From contig RQTK01000142.1 in assembly GCA_003991915.1 (NCBI GenBank), forward strand, positions 561,383 to 625,382: DNA of 64,000 bases, read 5' to 3'. Position numbers and translations under genes: made by a program. The notes beneath the pieces are model-generated. The model worked only from the letters and a program-made list of their open reading frames with translations, made no database searches and was not told the DNA's origin. Source of the DNA: Elysia chlorotica. Its lineage: Eukaryota; Mollusca; Gastropoda; Plakobranchidae. Shown here piece after piece: positions 1 through 12,249 of this stretch; positions within the stretch are counted from its first letter, which is position 1, and each line of letters begins with the position of its first letter.

Positions 1-71
1 TGCAAGGTAGATTTGTGTAGCATTGATTGCTTTTTTTTATTTAAAACTAAAATTAAGAATTTTTAACTCAC

Positions 72-183
72 TTAATAGCCTTGCTTTGAACAACCTCTGA
101 TTTCTTCTTGTTTTAGCATTTTGAGCAAAATATTTTTCGGCTCCATCCATATTATACTTTAGGATAGGCAGACGTATGAAAAG
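72..183 (-). CDS. Array exon 17 (last one in the window)
   Basis: 112 nt, acceptor GCTCTAG, donor GTGAGTTA. Begins LFIRLPILKYNMDGAEKYFA, then QNAKTRRNQRLFKARLL. It lies against the left edge, so the array may continue beyond the window. Confidence 0.72.
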
Positions 184-3100
184 CTAGAGCAAATAATGAA
201 ATATTTGAGAATGAAGGGTAAACGACGACAAAATGTTAATAACTGATTTTTAGCGCATGTGGTGTCCACAAAACCAAAGACTGCCTCATAAAGCACCTAA
301 ATATAAAAAATGAAACGTCCTTATACTGCAAAACAACACTCCTTTCAAAATTTGTCTGACTGAACCAACAATTACAGCTATACAAAACATCATTTGAAAA
401 TTGTTCAACCCTAAATAAACACTTCTTTCAAAGAGTGGCCACTGACTTTCTTTAAACCAAGCCCCCCCCCCTACATTTTTTTTAAAGTGTGCACACTATG
501 AGAGAGAAAAGGAAACTGTTGTTGTTCCACCTAATTCTAGACTCACTCTCTTTGGCTCTCATTCTCTGACGCCGGCTTTGACAGTTCATGTAGAAGTATT
601 CGGTAGAGCGTGTACTCTGTAGCCTTAATAAAGGCATTCTTTCAAATAACTGGACCACCCATAGAGAAAAGAAGAAAAACTTATAAAAAAATTATTTTAA
701 TTTGATATGCATACTGTGTTTCCCTCTCGGTGACTTCAAAGAAATCGAACAAATAAACAAGGAGTATACTTTTAATTTCTTTTCCCTGACGACAAAACTT
801 ACTTCGTAAGCGAGACGTTCGCATACCTCTCCTTGCCTTACTGTTAACATAAAGTAAGTGAGCAGCGGTCATGGGATCCAATTTTAATATGGGCAGGCGC
901 CGTAGAAGCTTAAATAAATATAAGAGGATTTTAACGCTTTAATCAGCCAAAAAAAAAAAAGTATCCGTACAGTCAACTCTTGCCCAATTTGATTTTGCAA
1001 CTCAGTCAAAAAGATAATATTGGCTCTTAAAGAGTAAAACTTACTTGAATGTGATCGCAACCTGTGAAGGCGCATATTAACTCGAGATTGACAAACATGT
1101 GAGAATTGTGATGCTGCTCTGGAAATGCTGCTTGCTAGAATTGGTATTCGAGACAGTAGCTGAGGCAACAATAGGGAAAAGCAAAGCCGAGTCAGGACGT
1201 TCTTTCGAAATTGTGTTCATAAAATGTCTTAAAAGAAAGAAAAAAAGGATGCTTGTGACCAAAGCTGCAGGAACTTACTTCTTAGTCGAGATATCCGCAT
1301 TGTGTTCTTCGACATGCATCGCAAATAAAACAAATGACTGCATCTCTGAACATCTACCAACAAAGAAGGCATTCGCCTGAAGAACTTGTGGATCAAGAGA
1401 TGAAAGAAGAGTATTTGTAAAGGTGATACAACTTTAACCTGATTCATGTTTGTTGTACGAATTTTATAGATTTTAAACGATAAAAAAATAATAATATCAA
1501 AATTTGATCACACTTTATAGCATCTCCTATCATATTATTTATATTCAAAAGTTAAAGAGCAAAGTACTCAATGCCTTGCTTGTAAATCTTCATAATTTTT
1601 TAGATTAACAGAAAAATAAAACTCCAGCAACCAAAAAGTGTAGAAATGGAGATGGTGTCCTTGTTTGAAACTGAATGAACTAGACTTGTGTGCAACCAAC
1701 TTACAATTTCACTATTTGAGGTTTCATCCCAGGTTAGAGCTTCAGGCCTGCGGCTTCGGAGAAATGGCTTGTAAATAAAAGCTCCTAACACTTAATTCAA
1801 AGAACGGCTTGACTAATAGGACTACTTACTGCGCCTTTGAATCATCCTTTTCATGCCCAGTCTAGAAATGTTGTTGTGGTAAAACTTAGCAGATGCTCTT
1901 TTAGAGTCAAAGCGTAAAAGGGGTATCCGGTGAAAGAACTGCACAAAAGCAAATAATTCGGTACTGAATGTGAAACAAAGTTAACCCTTGAGATCTCTAC
2001 ACTTTTGAACATTTAGAAAGAAAGATAGACACGTACCATGATTTTTGTGCTTTGATCTCCAATATATTATGCGAGACAATGAATTTGCATAAAGGACCTC
2101 ACGGGTTCTGGCCAAGTTAAGAGCAACCAGTGGGATGCGATGAACAAGCTGAGGGGAAGATGATAGCAGGAAGAAGACTTTTACAGGTCAATTAAGAGGT
2201 ATGAAGACACAAGATCCATTTTTTTTCATCCTTGATGCATGGGTAAATCTACACTTTATTTTTCAACAATTTAGTTTGACAAGCATGTCTTTTAGGGCAC
2301 CCCATGTAAATAAGGAGTCCTTAAGATTTTTTTCCACATGCCTAATAATCCTTAGCTTAGCTTTTCGGTGTTGTGCCATTCAAATATTTTGTAGCACTGA
2401 AAAGAAGTAACAAGTAAGCTATCTACAGTGAAAGAAAGTACAGCTTACTTCCAAATTGGTTGACTAAAAATCTTGACTTCCTCATGTGTAATTTCTTCCT
2501 GCAATTCTGATATATGGTTTCCACAGCTCTCACAGGATCAAAAGCCAGAAGAGGCATGCGGGCATAAAGCTGAGTGAAAATAATTCTAAGAGGTAACAAC
2601 TAGCAAAAAAATTTGTAATGAGCAACATAGAATCCACCAACAGCCCTGACGATCTTGGATGTGTAACAACTTTGAGGACATAGAATTTCTATGCATGTCG
2701 ACCCATTTTTCATAAAAAATTTTTTATAAGAAACAATACCATTAGCTATCTATGGGGCTCGCTTCTGCATGCAATCATGAGGTGCAATGTCCCATTTTTT
2801 GCATGTGCAAAATTGAAAACTCACATTATGATAGAGAACTAATGGCTGAAATTATCTAGATGTTCAGAATTCATCACAAAGAAAGACAGGCATATTACCA
2901 GTTTTTTGTGCTTTGCTCCCCAATGTGAGACAATGAATTTACATAAAGGACCTCACAGGTTCTAGCCAGATGAGCAGCCAGTGGGATGTGCCAAACAAGC
3001 TGATGTGGACACAATACTTTGAAGTCTTATCTGATAATTAAGGGTATATGAACATACAAATTTCTATCTTTTACTTTTCTCTTTATGGTGGGGGTAGATC

Positions 3101-6100
3101 AACACTTTGTTGAATATGTATGTGTATAGGACATTCCATTAAAAAAAAAAAATCAATAGTGCCTAGGAATCTTCCAACATCAGAAAGTAGTTCTTGGCCT
3201 TACGATTTTCATGCCATACCTTTATCAAGTAAATCCAAGAAGAACTAAATACTGAGTAGATCACAAAACACTAAGAAAAGTTGACAATAGAATATGAAAG
3301 CAAGTTTTTGATAATGAAAAAAGTTGGGCTTACTTTCAAATTGGTTGACTAAAGATTTAGACCTCCTCTTTTGTAATTTCTTCCTGCAATTTTGGTACAT
3401 GATTTCCATTGCTCTCGCAGGATCAAAAGCAAGTAGAGGCATGCGGGCATAAAGCTGAATGAAAATAAACTTAAGGTGTAATAACTGGGAAGACAACTCA
3501 TAGAAGGCAACATAAGTCGATCCTGGATAAAACTACTACTTTTAGACAAGTTCTATGCCTGCCTTATTGCATTTTTATTGATAAAATGTGCAAAGAGAAA
3601 TGTCAGCTTTGTTTATTATGGAACTCACTTGGGTGATTATGAAGAGAAAGTTTCCGTTTATTTCTCATGTGCAATTTAAGCCTCACATTATGATAGAGAA
3701 CTTCTGTTGCCCTCACCACATCAAATGCAAGCAAAGGCAGTCTTGATAATAGCTGGAAATGAGCCAGAAAGAGTGAGCCCTTAGCTAAATTTAAGAAGGA
3801 AAGGAGTTTTTCGAAACAGCAAAATATGTGACAAAGACCTAATTTAATAAGAAACGCAACAAAAATATTATAGGACAGGCTACAGACTGAGTGAAAATTT
3901 GCTTTAGTATTGTATTAGCACCTATCTAAATTTAAACTTAAAGAGCATGAAATCAATTGTTGCGCCCAAGCCTCTTTTTTGTTTATTTTTTTTTTTTATA
4001 TAAGAAGGTGTTCCAATCTTTACTCTTTCTGATACACCTAGAAGTTTTCTAAGGGCCCTTTGATAAAAGAATGAAGTATAAAAATGTGGGGAAAGAGTTT
4101 TGCCTCTAACTTATTTTCCATTTCTATGTGAAGAGTCTTTTCCTGTTTAAAAAAAGTGTTAATTAACTGTCCACATATTGAAATCAAATTAGTATTACAA
4201 AAATTCATACAAATTTAAATGGCTCACCCAAGTGACCACGTGCTTTACTTCTCATTTGCCTTCTATGGTTTTTCTGATATACATTGCTGTAAAAGTATTG
4301 TTCAGTCTGTTTTTGCATATACCTCAAGACTGGTATCCGGTAAAGCAACTGGTCAAATTAACAACAAAAACAGATGAATGCAGAGAAAAGTATACCTCTA
4401 TTTTTTGTGTGTGTTATGAAACATTTTAGTAAAATTTCCAATGACAACTCTCAGCAGCACAGTTTGGGGGTTGCAATATATGAGAAAGGAAAGTAACAAA
4501 TTTTCAAAGCAACTGTCAACACTAACAGTGCATTACAAAAGAACCGTACTGCTTCTATACAATCTAATACATTTTTTTAAATTGAATAAGTAATAACCTC
4601 AAGTGAAAATTTAGTCTCCATTGAACGCAACACAAAAGGTCAATATCATGTTGAAAGATGTTATGAAATATTGAAGAAAAAGAAAATTCTATTACCAGAA
4701 CCCCCCTACAACCCAGCTCAGCAATCGCTATCTCCATTTGTTTTCTCCTCATAAATAAAGATTCAATGTAACCCATGCTTTTAGTATCAGATTTTCTAAA
4801 CTGCCACGATCAGAAAGGTCTAAAGTTAAGCAGCATTCAGTGCGTGAACAAAAACCTGCAGATAAAAACCAGCCCAAAAATGCAACAAATGTTTTTGGGT
4901 TGTTTTTTTACTCTTAGGATTATGATACATTTGATTATGTAAGGACCTACTATAGTAAACCATTTAAAATTAACTTTGTTTTCATGTGCATTTTATTATG
5001 ACTTTGGCTGCAACTGCAGTGCTTTTGTAAAGGACTATTTAATCAAGGTTGAAACTAAAGTTTCCAGATTGATGAAGTGAGAAAATTTCTACTAGTTTTC
5101 AACAGACCAAAATCGCATTCACAAAGATGGATCAGAATACAAGAAAAGGGAGCTTGAAGCATGTTTATAATTGCCACCTCTCAGAAGAAACCAAGACCAA
5201 GAACTACTTTTATGTTGAAAAATGGATGTCATTTGAAGAAATGCACATACTTGAAATAGCCCTGTCTCGTATCCTGTACATGCGCCTCATGCTATTGATA
5301 TAGAAATTCTCCACAATGGTGTCATATCTTTCTTGTAAGAGTGGCATTCGTCGAAACAACTGCGCAAAAACGTTGAGAATGGGTACACATAACTCTTACG
5401 TTGAAGTCAAGGGTAAATATAAAAACGAATTTTAACACATAGCACCCACCTCCCCTTTTAACAAGACAACTGACAATCAAATGATCAAAACATTTGGACA
5501 TTGGAACCGAACTTAACAAGTCTTGAGGTTTGTGTACTGAAATATAAACTTACCTTTTTGTCTCCTCAACTGCTGCTTTCTCATACTATTTTGATACAAT
5601 GCATGCTCTGCTCGGAGATGAGAGTGTCTCAGAAGTGGTATACGAGCCATGATCTGAATAAATTGTCTAGTGTAAGCCTTTAATTTTCAGGCAAATAGGC
5701 ACTGTGGTGGTATGGTTTATAACTTGGGACAGCCTGCGTGATCTCTATAACACTCTTATCTTTTTTTCCCGTTGTCTAGTCTTAGAGTCTTGCTTAAACT
5801 CACCATCAAAGAACTTTTCATTGGCCCTCAGACGTCTTTTTTGCATTTTCCGTGTTGAATTTATATAGAAAGTCTCCAAAGCTCGTTTTGGATGATATGT
5901 GAGGACAGGCAAACGAAGGAATAGCTGAATTGTATCAAGATGTATGTAAAAATAGAAATAAAAATAAACCAAATCTAAAGCACTGGAGTTAATGTGTCAA
6001 AGCCTAATTTTATACAAGTTTGCAATCCCTTCATCAAAACCAAGGAAGAAAACCCTTATTTACTTAAAAAAAAAAAAAAAAAAAAAAGGCACTAATCTTG

Positions 6101-9100
6101 AATGTCACAGACTTGCCAACCTAAATTTTGCCTTCGAGTAAAATCAACTGCCACTCAGAGAGTGAATTTTTTTCAATTTGTAGGAATATAAAGTCGAGAC
6201 GCGCGCTGTCAGTGTCTCTATGTACAGTCAAAGAGGTTCTCTAAATTCTCCCATTAAAATATGAAAGTTTGAATCAAAGCCCTTGAAAGCAGTATTCTGC
6301 ACAGCACCATGGGAAAAAGGCAGATAATTTTGATTAACTATTTTCCTGGCTGGTTATGCCATGACCATAAATGGATGCGTACCTACTTTTACAAAGATCA
6401 AATCTGTGTGCTCCAACTCACCTGTTTAAAACGGACTGATGTTTTTATTTCCTTTTCTTTTTAACTTCCATAAGATTTAGTTTACATCCATTTAGAATTA
6501 AATTTTCAAGTTAGTTCAACAACGTACTCACTGCTTTGAAAAATCCTTTGTTTCCAACGCTGCACTTGTTTCATTGTATTGACATACATTACGGACTGTG
6601 TTCGTTTAAAGTGATACTTCAAAAGAGGTATCCTTGTAAAAAGCTAAAAAGAGCATTTTTAACTTAAAATTTTTTTTTATAACAACAGGATGAGATATTT
6701 TGCAAAAAAAATTTAAAAAAATGGGGCGGGTGCTGTGGGGACTTACTATTATCTTTCCTCCTACATCGTCTAAGAGACATCTTCCTCATGCAGTTGGCAT
6801 AAAGCAATGCCTCAACACGCACAGGAACAAAAGTTAACAGTGGCATCCTTCGATACAACTAGTTGGGGAAACAATTAAGTTTAAAAATGTGGAGTGAACT
6901 GGATGTTTCAAAATAAAGGTAAAGCCTCCTATTTAATTATTAATGCATGCTCAGGCCTACAATAGCAATTCAAACGACATGAATTTGTGAAACGAAAAAC
7001 TCACTTCTAGTCAGTGTGCAGCGTCTATATGAAAGTTTAGCTGAACTGGTTTTCAGGAAGTAAAATCGTGTTTGCTCGTCGCAGTATTGCAATAAAGGTG
7101 TTCTCTTGTATATCTGTTATTCAAAATTAATCATCTAACTATAGAATCCCAATTAACAAGAGCACCTTTGCAGGTAAAGGAAAATATTTACCCATGGTGC
7201 TTGCTTTTGAAATGTAAGAGATTTTTTTTTAAATCAGGAGACTGTCGGCATTTCCTAGTTTTGGAATAATGGTTTTCAAAGATAATACTTTTAGATAATA
7301 AATCTGTAAATCTTTTGCAAGTTAATTATTTTGCCCTTCATATAAAAACTATACCACTAACTAAAACGGTACCCGTCTCCAGAGCAAGGATACCACTAAG
7401 CCCTGACAAAATTTCTGAACTTTTTGAGGAATCAGACCCCCCACCCACTTAAAAGTTTCAAGATTTTCGTCCCGGAGTTGATAAATGGTTACAATTAATA
7501 AAGCATGTATTGCTATTACTTTCTCCGAAACATTTAGAGGTAAACAAAAACTACACTTCACCAATTTCTTTTTTAACGTGTTCTATTTAAACAAGCTTTG
7601 TTGTATCTGAATCTGTATCTGAATCTACCACAGCTCTTCATAGTTGTGTTTTTTAGTTCTCTAGTTCCATTGATCAGAATTTCAATAAAATGATGTGGGC
7701 GTCCATTCCAAAATAAAATATAGTGTATGCAACTGTAAATATTGGCTTTTTACTTGCAACAAGGGCTTAATGGCACAAAGATATAAAGGGGAATTTTTAA
7801 TATCCTCCAGGAAATCTGATAGTGTCATAAACTTATGGATTTTCTGGATTTCCCAATTTCTGACTCGGGTAGGAAAATTTCAGGAGGATTCGGGCCCAAA
7901 CTATATTTATGAAAATTTTCCATAAAATGACAATTCGTAGTGTATTTGTATATTTATTATAAATATTGGATCCCCATGTAATCAACAAATAAGCAGCTGG
8001 CTTTATTTTTAAGTATGAAATTATGTGAGACCCATCGGATCAGCAATGTAAACCCTCTTTAATATTATATCCTTCACACAAATTCCGTCCACCTTCACAA
8101 TGAGTTTAAAGTGGGTTTTTTTTTCTCCATTTGAAAATGTTTTTGCAAAACTAACTGCCCCGCCATTGACTTTTCACAGGTTATACTTTTCTCAAATAAT
8201 TATTTCTAAATTTTTTATTCCAGTGACATATTTAGGTACCTAAATAAAAGCGAACAAGTTGCTATTAAGAATTTAAAAAAATAAATTAATGAAGTTTCAC
8301 TTTGATACCAGTCACGGTAAAAATCTTTTTTTTTTTAAGTATAACTTGAGGTCCTACAAACATCCACACAACAAATTTGAAAAATAACAAAGGTCTCTAT
8401 TACTAGTATAACTACTCAGATTTCAAATAAGACTTACCTCGATAACTTTTCTTTCTGGAGACATCTATGGGTTTTTAGCGTAACAAAAAAAAACCACCAC
8501 CTTCTCCACATAAAACTCGGGACAAAACAAAAGACTGCCTTTGTCTACCTTTCCACACTAGACAAGCTCAACTTGAAAAATGAAACTGACTTTGACCCAA
8601 CCTAATAGACACCAAAGCTTTGGCGGTGAAGAAGAATGCCAAAAAAAAGATAAAAGCCTCTTCTGTTGTATGAATACAGAAACAACTATTTCCATGAAAC
8701 AAACCAGACAAATATCTATAAGTGTAGACTGTATAAGGACCAAATACTAGCCATCTGCTAAACCAACTGATGGAAGGGATTACAATCAAAGAGACTAGTG
8801 ACTTCCCCCGTTAATTTAATAAAAAAGGCCAAAATAAATTGCCGACAGTTTCAGAATTTTGCTTCCATTTACTTTTATGAAATTTTGTTTCACCACAGCA
8901 CCAAAATCAAAAGGGCTCTTTATCCTGATATAGTTGCTCTTGTTTCATTAAATGCATGCTTAAGTAATATAACATAAAATTGCATTATCAATTGAATAAC
9001 TAAAATATTTTTGTAATGTTTCAGCTTTAGAGTAATCTTAGATATATAACCTCAGGTATATTTAATAATGGCAGTGACAATGCTCATCAAATTTATTTAT

Positions 9101-12100
9101 TAGTTATTACTTTTAAATAAGCTATTTCGAATCTATTTTAAGATTTGGCCTGAAACGTTATAGTTTTCTCTACAACAGACAAAGAGGTTTGAAATTGTGT
9201 TTTTCTACATAAAAATTAAATTTAAAAAATTATCTTGCTCCATCAAAATGTAGACCTAGGAAAGTATTGGTGCATTTGCATAAATGAAGACTTACTTCAA
9301 ACTTTTTTTTAAAGTGAAACACACTTTGGGAAAAAGAAAACTTTAATTAGCTGAAACAGCTTACAAAAAAATTTCAGATTAAAAACATTTGAATACAAGT
9401 CAAATAGTATTTTCTTTTTTTTTTTTAAATAAAATAATAACATAAACAAAAAAAGATACACAATTTTGGTGTACATAATTTTGTTTCCACTTCTGTTATT
9501 GCACATTAATAGTAAATTTGACCTTGCATTTAAATGTGTTCATAGCTATCAATAAAGGCATAGAACAATGTACTAAAAAATGAAATGCTTGTAATATTAT
9601 CATTTCAGCATATTATAATTATAGTACTTGATAATGTTCATGCACCTCTTATCACTTGGTTCCAACAGGCTGAATGCGGTTATAAAATAACCTTATAAGA
9701 ATGTATTCATTAAGTAAACAGAACTATTTTCTGCATAATCATATTTTTTTTAAAAACAACTAAATTCTTAAAAACAAAAATATATGAAAGTATCCATTCT
9801 GGCATATGACCAACATTTTTATAGTGCTTATCTTGAAAACACATGCTTGAAACAAGAGCAACCATATTATATTCTTGTGTAAATGTAGACAATGAGGTCC
9901 TTTTTTTCTTAATGTTTTTGTTTAAATAGCAGGGCATATCAAGTGACATGAAATTGGTGTTAAATTATTAAAAACGAAATATATAAAATTTATTTCATAT
10001 TTATAAGGACATCAGTATCTACATTATTAAGTAATACTAATAGTAAAAATTGTATCAATTATGTGGGTACCATGTGCCAACTGGTCATGCATGACAATCT
10101 TTAAAATTTCATTACAATTAAATTGTGGAAGTGGATATTTTTTTTATCAAATCTGTCACAGAACATCAGTAACTTTGTATAAAAAATGAGCCATTGTTAA
10201 ATGGCACCCTCATTGTTTTATCTTGGGCTCAAAAGACAAGACTTTTTGGTCTATGTAGCCCATTATTGCTCCAACTGCATTTAAAATTAAGTATTTCCGT
10301 GATGAAAACCATTGCAGTCATATGTGTTTTAATTTAACCAAAAAAGTTGAGAATTTTTAAAGCAAATGGTACCCGATTGAAATTAATTATAAAACCAAAA
10401 GTTAAACTTGCATTTAATTTTAAAGGAACTAAGGCTTTGCCTTAATTTTAATCCTGTAACTAAAATCAAGTCCATGTTTTGATTAGTTTGGAAATGAACT
10501 AAATAAAACGTACAAAAAGACAATACGAGGTTTAATCTCAGCGATGCCAACTGGATTATTTTTCCACTGAACTCTAGCCTACAGCAGCATAGCTTATTCG
10601 ATCACAAAACTCAACTCCAAGAGACCTTTACTTTGATCTCCGATACTTTTTTAAAAACTGAAAATTCAAAAGTTTACAGGAAATTGGCATCCTTGTAACA
10701 CAGTTTTAATTTTGACTTGATGAAAAAAAATGTCAAGTTCAACTCCAAAACCAGTCATGTTAAAAAAAAAATTTCACTTGCATTTTATAATGACATGGAA
10801 CTTTAAGTCATTGATTTCTTTTTCTTTTTTTTTTATTTATTACAGTTTTACTTGTTCCCTGATATTTTTTCTAAATAATGGATGTCACCTAAAAAAGTAG
10901 TCAATAAATGATGCTGCCACTTAGTCAACAAATATATCAGCTGCCACAAAAGTAATTTTTGGAACTTCGTAGTGATAAAAAATTAATACCATCAATTGGC
11001 CCTAGTCAGGAATGAATATTAATCAAATCTGGACTTGATTTGAGTTAATGCTAAGTTTCAAAGCGCTTCATTATCATCCTGAAGGAAAAAGCATTATCAG
11101 ACCTGCCACACTCAAGGAATAGAAAAACTAATTCTGTCAAAAAATGTGAATTTCTTCTTTAAAAATCTGAATAATGCACGGTTTTCTGTCGAAAATTGCC
11201 CCAACAACAAGCAATTATTGTTGCCGTCCTGATCTAAAATTTTAAGAAGCAGAAGGTATAAAATGTTTTTATTGAACCTTTGAATAAGGCTAAATTTTAG
11301 CACTGTGAAAGCAAGGTCCCAAAGAACATTATTGTGTGAACTGCAAACAGACCACTGTGGGAGGGTTTTGACAGTCTCAATTACAAACTAACTTTTATGG
11401 CTATTTTTTCCCCTTTCTATAGAGATTTGAGTTGATATCACCAACATTGACTACACCTAATATCCTTCAACCCCATAAGACAGTGTTATGAGAAAAATCA
11501 AAGCTAGACAGGTCTATTTATAGTCTGTCATGGAATCCAGAAATGACTATTCAAAAATAGACCAAAATTGTGCCTAATCTTTAATCTTTCTACAGCTAAA
11601 TATCTAGATCTAAAGGGTCTAATAGTGTATAGATTCTATACTTTGCAGAAAAGTGAGGAGGTATCATCTGAAATAATTTAGTCTCAGATCACTATGATTG
11701 ATTTCAATAAATAGTTTAGATCTTGAAAAGTAGATACCTTCTAATATAAGCATATTATAGATCTGTGTGTTCATAATAATTTTCTGTAGTCAATTTAGAT
11801 TTTGGGTTAAGATCTAAATCTTATGCTGTAGTGTACAAATGTTGAGTTGGTGAAACGCCCAACGTCAGCACTGTATAGGCTATATTGTGGACGGACCCCA
11901 AGACTGACGTCTGACAATTTTAAGTGCTGCCACACATGAGACAGGGTGGGGATACCATGTCTCCTATCTCAGCCGCTCACATTATACTGACACCGACCCA
12001 ACCAGTGACAGGGGACATATTGGACAAATAATTCTGCCTATGGTGCGATTCCAACAGCGGACCTCCTCTATAACTTGAGCCAGTTCGGTCCGCTGCAGTG

Positions 12101-12215
12101 AACACCTTGGTCCCAAAGAAGCTCGTTTTTAACTTCCTAAAGATATGCCGAGTGTCTGTTTTAACAAACCACTACAATCAAACTGCTAACTATCTTTCTT
12201 TCGGTATGTGTGTGT

Positions 12216-12249
<34 letters not shown>

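Noticed and set aside
1705..1767. Possible extra array exon on the minus strand (PFLRSRRPEALTW...)
   Set aside because: Has AG and GTAAGT borders but is 63 nt, lacks the Arg4/Pro6 motif in register and breaks the 3n+1 rule.
4564..4776. Minus-strand peptide ESLFMRRKQMEIAIAELG as another array exon
   Set aside because: Some likeness to the basic tail, but no LFxRMP start upstream and no proper acceptor; at most an unrecognisable relic.
7361..7564. Minus-strand peptide ending WRRVPF as a further array exon
   Set aside because: The motif is at the end of the open frame, a stop follows at once, and splice sites are absent.
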